Below, piece by piece: positions 45,506-53,263 of a stretch of DNA of 64,000 nt. The DNA comes from Candidatus Eisenbacteria bacterium (GTDB taxonomy: Bacteria > Eisenbacteria > RBG-16-71-46). The position numbers were made by a program, and so were the translations under genes. Within the stretch, counting starts at the first letter, position 1, and each line of letters opens with the position of its first letter. The stretch spans positions 35,175 through 99,174 of the forward strand of contig DASTBI010000221.1 of assembly GCA_035712145.1 (NCBI GenBank), read 5' to 3'. The notes below the pieces were generated by a model. It made no database searches. It saw only the letters and a program-made list of their open reading frames with translations, and had not been told where the DNA came from.

Positions 45506-46363
45506 GTGCTCGTTCCGCTCTTCCCAGTCGTGGTGCTCGCCGCCGTCACCGTGTCGGAAGGCTCCGACGCTTTGCGCTCGATGGTCGAGGCCGAGGTGGC
45601 GTTCTCCAGGATGTCGGTGGAGCAAGGAATGCGCGACGCATTCCTCGCCAACCTCGCCGACGATGGCATCGTCTTCCAGCCGCTGCCGGTGAACGGGAAG
45701 TCGGTGTGGTCGCCGAGTCCCAAGCCCACCGCCACGCTGATCTGGGAGCCGGCGTTCGCCGAGGTCTCGGCCGCGGGGGATATGGGTTACACGACGGGAC
45801 CCTTCGAGCTGCGCGCGCCTCCCGAGGCCGACCGTCCGACCGTCCACGGCCACTTCCACTCGGTGTGGCGCCTCACGTCCGGCGGATGGAGAGTGGCGGT
45901 CGACATCGGCGGCTCGCACGACAAGATGGAGCCGGGTGTGGGCAGCGGGGCGTTCCAGGCCGGCCCCGTGCACGAGCCGGGCTCGAAGGGTGATCGGCAC
46001 GAGGCCGCAGAGCGCGAGATCCTCGAAGCGGAGAGGCGGTTCTCCAAGTCCGCCGAGCGGGACGGCCTCGAGAAGGCCTTCGCGGCCGTGGCCGCCAAGG
46101 ACGTGCGGCTCACCCGCGAAGGGAAGGCCCCGGTGCAAGGGATCGACGCGTCCAGCGGCGTGCTGCTGGGCGATGGCCGCGCGCGTTGGACGCCAGGCGG
46201 CGTGGGCGCGTCGCGGTCAGGCGATCTGGGCTACGCGTACGGTGTGCGCGAGCGAATTCGCGCGAGTGCTCGGCCCGACACCAGTGTGTTCCTCGATGTC
46301 TGGCGCCGGGAGAAGGGGAAGTGGCGCCTGGCCCTGGCGGTGGACAACCCGGTCACGCGCTGA
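45506..46363 (+). CDS. Exported tandem NTF2-like (DUF4440) protein
   Basis: A 285-aa protein starting at GTG 45506, with AGGAGG just upstream and a short hydrophobic leader (VLVPLFPVVVLAAVTV). Two SnoaL/DUF4440-type domains are visible: the first at about 20-140 (MVEAEVAFSRMSVEQGMRDAFLANLADDGIVFQ, VWRLTSGGWRVAVDIG) and the second at about 165-280 (EAERRFSKSAERDGLEKAFAAVAAKDVRLTREG, DVWRREKGKWRLALAVD). The family includes enzymes and ligand-binding proteins; no catalytic residues could be assigned. It is divergent from the selenoprotein candidate. A longer upstream reading lacks a ribosome-binding site. Confidence 0.8.
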   Translation: MLVPLFPVVVLAAVTVSEGSDALRSMVEAEVAFSRMSVEQGMRDAFLANLADDGIVFQPLPVNGKSVWSPSPKPTATLIWEPAFAEVSAAGDMGYTTGPFELRAPPEADRPTVHGHFHSVWRLTSGGWRVAVDIGGSHDKMEPGVGSGAFQAGPVHEPGSKGDRHEAAEREILEAERRFSKSAERDGLEKAFAAVAAKDVRLTREGKAPVQGIDASSGVLLGDGRARWTPGGVGASRSGDLGYAYGVRERIRASARPDTSVFLDVWRREKGKWRLALAVDNPVTR

Positions 46364-46386
46364 CCGATCCGCGGAAAACGTCCTCT

Positions 46387-48243
46387 TCACTCCTTGCCGA
46401 GCAGCTTCAGCACTCCCGTCGTCATCTGCGGCACGTACGTGATCACCAGCACTCCGATCCCGAGGATGAGCAGGAACGGCAGCACGTCACGATAGAGCTG
46501 AGGCAGCGGCTTGTTGAAGCGTGAAGAGGCAAGGAAGAGGTTGAGCCCCGCCGGCGGGAACAGGAAGCCCAGCTCGAGGTTGGCGAGGAAGACCACGCCC
46601 AGATGGACGGGGTGGATTCCGAAGGCGGCCCCGATCGGCGCCACCAGCGGCGCCAGGATGATGATCGCCGAGTAGATCTCCAGCACGCTGCCCAGGACGA
46701 GCAGCACGATATTGAGAACGAGCAGGAAGACGTGGGGTGAGGTGATGTGCGCCTGCACCGTCGCCAGCAGCGCATCGGGGATCTGGGCATCGACCAGCCA
46801 CCCGGTGAGGCCGAGGGCGCTGGCGAGCAGGATGAGCACGGATCCGCACAGGATGCCGGCGTGGACCAGCACCCTCGGCAGATCGCGCAGCGGATGGATG
46901 TCCCGGGTGATGAAGCACTCGATCGCGACGGCGTAGGCGAAGGCGACCGCCGCCGCCTCGACCATGGTGGCGAGCCCGGTGGCGAAGAGCGCGGTCACCA
47001 CGACCGGCACCGACAGCTCCCACTTGGCGCCCCAGGTGGCCTGCCACGCCTCCCGCAGCGAGAACGGCTGACGATTCGTCTCGACCTTCCAGCCCACCTG
47101 GATCCCGTACAGCGCCACGATCACCACCAGGAGAAATCCGGGGACGAACCCGGCGATGTACAGGGAATCGGGCGGGACGTTGGCCACGACCGAGTAGAGG
47201 ATGACGGGCAGGCTCGGCGGGAACAGCAGCCCCAGGCTGCCGGCCGCGGTCACGATGCCGAGCGTGAACCGCTCCGAGTACCCGGCGCTGCGCAGGATCT
47301 GATAGAGGAGCCCGCCCAGCGCCATGATCGTGACGCCGGAGCCGCCGGTGAACGTCGTGAACAAAGCGCACACCGCCGCGACCAGGACCGCCACGCCGCC
47401 GGGCATCCACCCGAAGAACGCGCGGAAGAACCGCACCAGCCGATCGGCGGCTTTCGACTCGGCCAGCACGTAGCCGCACACCGTCAGCAGAGGAATCGCC
47501 GGAAGCGTGGGAGACACCATGAGGCGATAGACGTCGGCGACCACGGCCGAGACCGGCACGGCATCCTTGAAGAACAGCAGCAGGGCGATGCCTCCCATCG
47601 CGACGAAGACGGGAGCTCCGACCAGCGCGGCCAGCAGAATGACCGCGAGCAGCGGCACGTACACGGAAGGTCCCGCCGCGGGGACCAGACCGAGCCCGAA
47701 TGCCGCGGCGATGCTGCCGAACGCCAGGAGGCGCCCGGGCCAGCGATTCGACGCGTTCCAGGCCAGGCGAAGCGCGATGAGACCCAGACACACCGGCATC
47801 ACGCACTCGCTCACCCAGACGGGAAGGCCGATCGTCAGCTTCTGCCCCTGTTGGCGGTCGGCATTCACCACGCCCCAGGCGGAGAAGGCCAGCACCGCGC
47901 ACACCGCCGCCGCCACCGAGTAGGAGAATTGGCGAGCGGCGTTGCGCAGGTGCCACTTGCCGATCGCCTCGGCGCTCGAGAGCGTGAGGTGGCTCCCGTG
48001 GCGAGTCGCCAGAAGACCGCCCACGAAGGCGAGCCACAGCACGAGCTGGCCTCGGTAGGACTGGGAGCCCGGGATCGCGAAGTTGCCGAGCGGACGCCCG
48101 ATGGCGTCGATGAGCGGCAGCAGCATCGAGACGAGGAACGCGACGATGAGCGCGCCGCTCTCGATCGTGTGGAGCGCGGACGAAAGCCGGCCAGGCCGAG
48201 GCCGATCTTCGGCGTGGAGAGCCTGGTGGGCGGCTTCGCTCAC
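46387..48243 (-). CDS. TRAP transporter fused permease (small plus large subunit)
   Basis: A 618-aa membrane protein. The N-terminal 180 residues resemble the four-helix small (DctQ) subunit (ALIVAFLVSMLLPLIDAIG, GQLVLWLAFVGGLLATRHGSHL); the rest is a large (DctM) subunit with about a dozen helices (FTTFTGGSGVTIMALGGLL, LFPPSLPVILYSVVANVPP, LGFLFPPAGLNLFLASSRF). Fused DctQM proteins are well known. TRAP systems import organic acids or other small ligands using a sodium gradient. The start is GTG 48243, 7 nt after the binding-protein stop. Confidence 0.92.
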   Translation of the reverse strand: MSEAAHQALHAEDRPRPGRLSSALHTIESGALIVAFLVSMLLPLIDAIGRPLGNFAIPGSQSYRGQLVLWLAFVGGLLATRHGSHLTLSSAEAIGKWHLRNAARQFSYSVAAAVCAVLAFSAWGVVNADRQQGQKLTIGLPVWVSECVMPVCLGLIALRLAWNASNRWPGRLLAFGSIAAAFGLGLVPAAGPSVYVPLLAVILLAALVGAPVFVAMGGIALLLFFKDAVPVSAVVADVYRLMVSPTLPAIPLLTVCGYVLAESKAADRLVRFFRAFFGWMPGGVAVLVAAVCALFTTFTGGSGVTIMALGGLLYQILRSAGYSERFTLGIVTAAGSLGLLFPPSLPVILYSVVANVPPDSLYIAGFVPGFLLVVIVALYGIQVGWKVETNRQPFSLREAWQATWGAKWELSVPVVVTALFATGLATMVEAAAVAFAYAVAIECFITRDIHPLRDLPRVLVHAGILCGSVLILLASALGLTGWLVDAQIPDALLATVQAHITSPHVFLLVLNIVLLVLGSVLEIYSAIIILAPLVAPIGAAFGIHPVHLGVVFLANLELGFLFPPAGLNLFLASSRFNKPLPQLYRDVLPFLLILGIGVLVITYVPQMTTGVLKLLGKE

Positions 48244-48250
48244 GACGCGT

Positions 48251-49258
48251 CTAGCGTCCGGCCTTGCGCACGATGTCCCGCTCGCGCACGGCGAGGTCGA
48301 GGATGTCCTTGGGCACCGCTTTCTCGCGGAGCTGGGTGGCGAACGACTCGGCGGTGGCGCGCCACACCTTGGCCTCGGCCGGAGCGATGCGGACGACGGT
48401 GAGGCCGCGCTTGCCCATCTCGACCACCGAGGTCGAGTCCTGGCCTGGAATCTCGCGCTCGAGGCGCGTCTCCGTCTTCTCGCAGGCCGCGAGGATCGCC
48501 GCGCGATCCGCGGGAGAGATCTTGTTCCATGCCGACTTGGTGATGACCAAGGCACCGGCGAGCGGACCGAGCCCGATGTCGGCCATGTAGGGCGCCTTGC
48601 GATACCACTGGAGCAGATTGGCGGCCAGGGGAGGCGAAGGCAGCGCGTCGATCATCCCGGTCTGGAGCGCGGGCAGGATGTCGGTCGCCGCCAGCGCCAC
48701 GGGGTTGAACCCATTCGCCTTCCACATCTGCACCGAGAGATCGTCGCCGGCCCACACGAAGATCTTGAGCTTCTTGAGCTGCTCGATGGTCTTGACCGGC
48801 GTGCGCGTGAAGAAGTGCACCCATCCGCCATGGCCCCAATTGAGCAGCACGAAGCCCTTCGCCTCGAGGCGCTTCTTGAACTCCGGCTCCATGCGATCGA
48901 TGACCTGGAACAGCTCGGGATAGCTCTGGAAGAACATCGGGATCCCGAACACGCGGAACGACTCGTCGATGTCCGTGAGTCCGGTGAGCGTGAGCGCGGC
49001 CGCCTGGATCTGGCCGATGCGCATCTTGCGCACCACGTCGGGCTCGTCTCCGGTGACCCCGCCGGGATAGATGCGTAGCGAGACCCGGCCCTGAGTGGCG
49101 GACGTCCATTCGGCGCCCATGCTCTTCAGCGCCTTGTCCCACACCGAGCCGTCGGGAACCAGAGTCGCGAGCTTCACGACGTTTCCGGAAGCCTGCGCAT
49201 CGGCCTGCGCCGGCAGCACAGCGAGGGCCACGACAAACAGCGCGGCGACGAGTCTCAT
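48251..49258 (-). CDS. TRAP transporter substrate-binding protein (DctP family)
   Basis: A 335-aa periplasmic protein with a signal peptide (MRLVAALFVVALAVLPAQADA). The DctP fold is shown by KLATLVPDGSVWDKALKSM, GGVTGDEPDVVRKMRIGQIQ, PMFFQSYPELFQVIDRM, KLKIFVWAGDDLSVQMWKANG and ALPSPPLAANLLQWY. Members of this subset pair with TatT lipoproteins. The start overlaps the tatT stop (ATGA). The ligand is unknown. Confidence 0.92.
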   Translation of the reverse strand: MRLVAALFVVALAVLPAQADAQASGNVVKLATLVPDGSVWDKALKSMGAEWTSATQGRVSLRIYPGGVTGDEPDVVRKMRIGQIQAAALTLTGLTDIDESFRVFGIPMFFQSYPELFQVIDRMEPEFKKRLEAKGFVLLNWGHGGWVHFFTRTPVKTIEQLKKLKIFVWAGDDLSVQMWKANGFNPVALAATDILPALQTGMIDALPSPPLAANLLQWYRKAPYMADIGLGPLAGALVITKSAWNKISPADRAAILAACEKTETRLEREIPGQDSTSVVEMGKRGLTVVRIAPAEAKVWRATAESFATQLREKAVPKDILDLAVRERDIVRKAGR

Positions 49259-50193
49259 CGGGATTCCTCCGCGGAGGTGGTGTCGGATTCGAGGAAGAGC
49301 TCGTCCTGGCGCGCCAGCAGAGTACGAGCCTTGCTTTGGAGGATCAGCGTCTCGAGCCGGCGCTTCGGGTTCTTGTCCGGATCGATGTCCAGCGCCTTCT
49401 CGAGAAGCTGACGGAATTCCTTGCGGTTCTGTGAGGCCACGGACACGCTCTGCGCGAACGTCACGTACGGGCTCGAGCGCTGGCCGCGCGAGAGGTCCAC
49501 CGCGCGCACGAAGTGCCGCTGTGCGCGCTCGGGAGAGCCTCCCATCGCCGGCGGCAGCGCTTCCATCAGGATCATCGCCTCGTGGAGCGCCCCCTCCTCG
49601 TACGTCTCGTCCAGCTCGAGCCCGCGCTGGATGAGCGCCTTCACGACTTCGATGTCGGCGGTCAGCTCCGGCCGGTCCTTGCCCAGGTTGATGGCCGATC
49701 CCCAGGAGGCGGCGGTCCAGTAGATCCATGGCACGTCCTGCTTCTTCAGCACGCGGACCACCGAGTCCGGGCGCACCGAGAGCCGGCTCGCGAGGCCTTT
49801 GTGCGGAACCTCGAGGCCGCGCACGCCGAAGTCCCGCGCGCGCAGGAACAGACGGAGCGCGCGACCCTGGAGCCGCTGGGCTTCTTCATAATGGGTGGGC
49901 TCGATGCGCTCCGCCTCGAGCTGGATGAAGCCGTAGGCGTACTGCGTGTAGCCCTGACACGCGCTGAGCAGGAGGCCGCGGTGCTTCGGCACCGTCTCGA
50001 GCAGCGACTCCATGGTCTTCAGGCCGAAGGGAAGCGCGTCACGCACCAGCTCGGGATCGTCGTCACGCGCGAAGACGTCGCCTCCTTCGGAGAGCGAGTT
50101 GGCGACGCCATTCACCGCCATGCGCTTGAGCGAGCAGCCGGTTCCGACGAGGAGGAGAGCGCACAGCGAGAGCCGAGGAAGGATGGAATGCAT
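49255..50193 (-). CDS. TRAP-associated TPR lipoprotein (TatT family)
   Basis: A 312-aa lipoprotein if started at ATG 50193 (MHSILPRLSLCALLLVGTGC, Cys20). An alternative ATG at 50220 overlaps the amidase stop (TGATG) and adds nine residues before it. The body is helical with the TatT pattern: LPFGLKTMESLLETVPKHRGLLLSACQGYTQYAYGFIQ, WIYWTAASWGSAINLGK, ETYEEGALHEAMILMEALPPAMGG, RAQRHFVRAVDLSRGQRSSPYVTFA. In Treponema pallidum TatT forms a trimer that docks its binding protein; gene order here (tatT, dctP, dctQM) is the same. Confidence 0.88.
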   Translation of the reverse strand: MHSILPRLSLCALLLVGTGCSLKRMAVNGVANSLSEGGDVFARDDDPELVRDALPFGLKTMESLLETVPKHRGLLLSACQGYTQYAYGFIQLEAERIEPTHYEEAQRLQGRALRLFLRARDFGVRGLEVPHKGLASRLSVRPDSVVRVLKKQDVPWIYWTAASWGSAINLGKDRPELTADIEVVKALIQRGLELDETYEEGALHEAMILMEALPPAMGGSPERAQRHFVRAVDLSRGQRSSPYVTFAQSVSVASQNRKEFRQLLEKALDIDPDKNPKRRLETLILQSKARTLLARQDELFLESDTTSAEESR

Positions 50194-50219
50194 GTGCGCG
50201 CAAGCTAAGACGGGGTGCA

Positions 50220-51632
50220 TCAAAGGTCAACCGCTCGCGTCTGCTCTCTCTCGAACCCCGCAGGCCGCCGCTGGTTCCAGTCCGTCTCACGCTCGTAGGC
50301 GGCTCCCCAGCCGAGCACACGGCCGTCCTCGAAGGCCCGGCCAACGATCTGCAGTCCGATCGGGAGGCCCTCGCGATCGAAGCCGCAGGGCAGCGACAAC
50401 GCCGGATGCCCCGAGAGGTTGAAGGGCGGCATCCATCGGTTCCATGCCTCCGCCGGCTCGCGCGACATCGGCTCGCCGATGGGCGGCGCCGTGCGGGGCA
50501 GGCTGGGAGCGATCAGCACCTCGGCCTCTTCGAGCATCCGCTCGAGCGAGCGTTGGACACGGGCTTGCTCGCGGCGCGCGTGAACGTAATCCACGGCGGA
50601 GACCATGAAGCCGCGCGCCAACGCCTGGCGAGTGAGCGCCGAGTACTCTCGAGGCCTCTCTCGAAGCGTGCGCTCGTGGATCGCGCTCGCCTCCGTGGCG
50701 AGCATGGCGTGGAAGGCCGTGTACGCATGCTGAAGCGATGCGGTGTCGAGGTCGACCCGAAGCGCGCCGAGGCTCTCGAGCGTTCCCGCCGCCTCTTCGA
50801 CCGCGGACGCCACGACGGGCTCCGCATCCGCGAAGAGCGGGGCGCCGAGCAGTCCGAATCGACGCCCGCGCAGATCGGTCGCGCCGGCGAATCCCTCGGT
50901 CGGCGCCTCCGCGCACCACGGGTCTTCAGGATCGTGCACGGCGATCGCGGCGAGCAGGGCCGCCGCGTCGGCCACGGTGCGCGCCATGGGTCCGACGTGA
51001 TCCAGCGACCACGCGAGCGGGAACACCCCACGACGGCTGACGAGGCCGAAGGTCGGCTTGAGCCCCACCACGCCGCACGCCGCGGCCGGGATGCGGATCG
51101 AGCCGCCGGTGTCGGTGCCGATCGCCAGCGGCGTCATGCCGGCGGCGAGCGCGACGCCCGCGCCACCGCTGGACCCGCCCGGCACGCGGTCCATGCTCCA
51201 GGGATTGCGACAGACGCCGAACGCCTCGTTCGTGCTCGTGACCCCGTACGCGAACTCGTGGAGGTTCTGCTTTCCCAGGCACACGGCGCCCGCCCGGGCG
51301 AGTCGCTCGACGACGAACGCGTCGCGCTTCGGCACGTGATCGGCGCGCACCCGGGAGCCGGACGTGCAGCGCACTCCCGCGACGTCGATCAAGTCCTTGA
51401 TCCCGACCGGGACGCCGCACAAGGGGCTCGGCGCTTCGCCCCGACCGATCGCGGCCTCGGCGGCGCGGGCCTGGTCCATCGCTCGCTCGGGCGTGAGGGT
51501 GATCCACGCGCGCAGCTGCGGATCGAGTCGATCGATTCGCTCGAGCAGCTCGCGAGTCACCTCGACCGGCGAGAGCGAGCGGCGCGCATAGCGGTCGGCC
51601 AGCTCGGCCGCCGGGAGGAAGGCGGCGCTCAA
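50220..51632 (-). CDS. Amidase (amidase signature family)
   Basis: A 470-aa amidase-signature enzyme. The Ser-cisSer-Lys triad is visible: Lys in VPVGIKDLIDVAGV (about residue 79), the GGSSGGAGVALAAGM loop and the nucleophile in IGTDTGGSIRIPAAACGVVGLKPTFG. Family members hydrolyse amides or act as GatA; gatB and gatC are absent, so a catabolic amidase is more likely. The start overlaps the stop of a small upstream gene (ATGA) and its stop abuts tatT, so the enzyme may process the cargo of the TRAP transporter; that link is inference. Confidence 0.88.
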   Translation of the reverse strand: MSAAFLPAAELADRYARRSLSPVEVTRELLERIDRLDPQLRAWITLTPERAMDQARAAEAAIGRGEAPSPLCGVPVGIKDLIDVAGVRCTSGSRVRADHVPKRDAFVVERLARAGAVCLGKQNLHEFAYGVTSTNEAFGVCRNPWSMDRVPGGSSGGAGVALAAGMTPLAIGTDTGGSIRIPAAACGVVGLKPTFGLVSRRGVFPLAWSLDHVGPMARTVADAAALLAAIAVHDPEDPWCAEAPTEGFAGATDLRGRRFGLLGAPLFADAEPVVASAVEEAAGTLESLGALRVDLDTASLQHAYTAFHAMLATEASAIHERTLRERPREYSALTRQALARGFMVSAVDYVHARREQARVQRSLERMLEEAEVLIAPSLPRTAPPIGEPMSREPAEAWNRWMPPFNLSGHPALSLPCGFDREGLPIGLQIVGRAFEDGRVLGWGAAYERETDWNQRRPAGFEREQTRAVDL

Positions 51633-51820
51633 GACCGCCGCGCGCGCGCGCGGGGCGGGCGCGGCGCGTCGTCCACGCCGAGCCGGTCGGCCACGGCGCG
51701 TATCCTGGCGCGCAGGCTGTCGACCCCGGGCGCGATCGGCTCCGCCACGTCGTCGAGATCGAGACCGCGCTCGCGCAGCGTCCGGCGCACGTGCTCGGCG
51801 GTTTCAGGGAGATCGCTCAC
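51629..51820 (-). CDS. Small protein of unknown function before the amidase
   Basis: A 63-aa frame from GTG 51820 (AGGA 8 nt upstream) to a TGA that overlaps the amidase ATG. The sequence is charged and probably helical (ETAEHVRRTLRERGLDLDD, DSLRARIRAVADRLGVDD) with an Arg-rich tail. GatC and AtzG-type partners of amidases are similarly small, but I see no real similarity. The coupling with the amidase start is the main support. Confidence 0.5.
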   Translation of the reverse strand: MSDLPETAEHVRRTLRERGLDLDDVAEPIAPGVDSLRARIRAVADRLGVDDAPRPPRARARRS

Positions 51821-51868
51821 GCGGGAGTCCTACAACGCCGGGACTCCCGCGACAAGCGCGGCGATCAC

Positions 51869-53263
51869 CTAACGCGAGCGGGGTTGCAAGGCGGGCTTGA
51901 CCGGCCCCCCCGGCGCGGGCGCGACCGGCGTGGGCTCGTCCCCGGGCGGCGGCGAGATCTCGTTGTGCGGAAGCGCCGCGTACAGATCGACGCGGCCGCG
52001 CCCCATGATGCCCGCGAACAGGGGGTTCAATCCGTCGACCGAAGGAGCGTTCATCTTCACGGCTTCGGTCGCGTGGCGGCCATCCGCTCCGGGGTCGGCC
52101 GCGATGAGCAGCGCCGCCGCGCCGGCCAGGAAGGGCGCCGCCATCGAGGTGCCGCCGCCGGAGGCGTAGAGCCCGCGACCAGGAGCCCGCGCATAGAGGC
52201 TCACGATGCCCACGCCCGGCGCCGACACGTCGATGTGCGTGCCGTAGTTCGAGAACGTGGCCAGCTTGTCGCCGGGATCGACCGCGGCCACCGCGTACAC
52301 GTCCGGATAGGCCGCAGGGTACTGGCCATCGCTCGACGACTGGTTGCCGGCGGAGGCGATGAGCGCCACGCCCTGGTTGGTGGCGACCTGGACCGCGCGA
52401 CGCACGACCCCGACGTCGTGGGTGAGGCCGAGGCTCATGTTGATGACCTGCGCGTCCAGCTCCAGCGCGTCATTGATCCCGGCGGCAAGGCCGAACGCCG
52501 TGCCCCAGCCGTCGTCGTTCAGGACGCGCACGGCGATCAGCGTCGCGTGCGGCGCAGTGAGGTGGACGATCCCGGTCACGTGCGTGCCGTGGCCGTACGC
52601 CTCGTGCGGATCGCCGTCATCGTCGAAATCCTTGTCGTCAGCGGTCTCGTCCGCGGAAGGACCATGCGGATGCACCGACCAGTCCTTTCCCATGACGATC
52701 GGAGTGGCTCCCCAAGCGGGGTGGAACCTGTCGATGCCGGTGTCGAGCACCGCCACGTGGGCGCCGTCGCCCTGCGAGGTCGCCAGCGCCTCCTGCAAAT
52801 GGATGCGTGTGAGCTGGGGTTGAGAGGCGTAGTGAGCCTCGGTGAGCTTGCCATCCTCGTCGTCGAAGGACATCGGAGTGCCTTCGTATTCGGGCGCCTG
52901 GAGGTAACGGTTGAAGTCCGCCTCTTCGACGTCCTTGTCGTTCTGGAGAGCCTCGACCAATTCGACGGCCGGCTGGCTGGTGCTTGCGACGAGGTAATAG
53001 AGGGTTCCCTCGAGGTCCACGCGCTCGACCTCGACCAGGTCGTGCCGGGCCAGGAAGTCCGAGAACATCGCCCCCAACTTCAGGGTCACGATCGCCTGAC
53101 CCTCGACCACGCCTCCCGGCTGGATGCGGTGGAGCGAGGCCATCCCACGGGCGAAGGATGACGTGCCCGAAGGATCCGTCGGACGCTGCATGGAGCCGCA
53201 GGACGAGAGAACGGCGACCGCACACACGGCCGCCGCGACGCGAAGAGGAGCCTGGCCAATCAT
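51869..53263 (-). CDS. Subtilase (S8) lipoprotein of the CHAT module
   Basis: A 464-aa lipoprotein-type subtilase. Signal ends VLSSC (Cys22). Residues about 50-130 resemble an I9-like propeptide (VVEGQAIVTLKLGAMFSDFLARHDL). The catalytic triad is complete: Asp174 (VAVLDTGID), His225 (YGHGTHVTG) and Ser373 (GGGTSMAAPF), with oxyanion Asn in ASAGN. A Pro-rich tail closes the protein. Its ATG overlaps the stop of the CHAT gene (ATGA), indicating co-translation. Substrate unknown; cell-surface action is inferred from the lipobox. Confidence 0.9.
   Translation of the reverse strand: MIGQAPLRVAAAVCAVAVLSSCGSMQRPTDPSGTSSFARGMASLHRIQPGGVVEGQAIVTLKLGAMFSDFLARHDLVEVERVDLEGTLYYLVASTSQPAVELVEALQNDKDVEEADFNRYLQAPEYEGTPMSFDDEDGKLTEAHYASQPQLTRIHLQEALATSQGDGAHVAVLDTGIDRFHPAWGATPIVMGKDWSVHPHGPSADETADDKDFDDDGDPHEAYGHGTHVTGIVHLTAPHATLIAVRVLNDDGWGTAFGLAAGINDALELDAQVINMSLGLTHDVGVVRRAVQVATNQGVALIASAGNQSSSDGQYPAAYPDVYAVAAVDPGDKLATFSNYGTHIDVSAPGVGIVSLYARAPGRGLYASGGGTSMAAPFLAGAAALLIAADPGADGRHATEAVKMNAPSVDGLNPLFAGIMGRGRVDLYAALPHNEISPPPGDEPTPVAPAPGGPVKPALQPRSR

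Noticed and set aside
46747..48402. Plus-strand frame of 551 codons over the TRAP permease
   Set aside because: His/Arg/Gln-rich shadow; the minus strand encodes an unmistakable permease.
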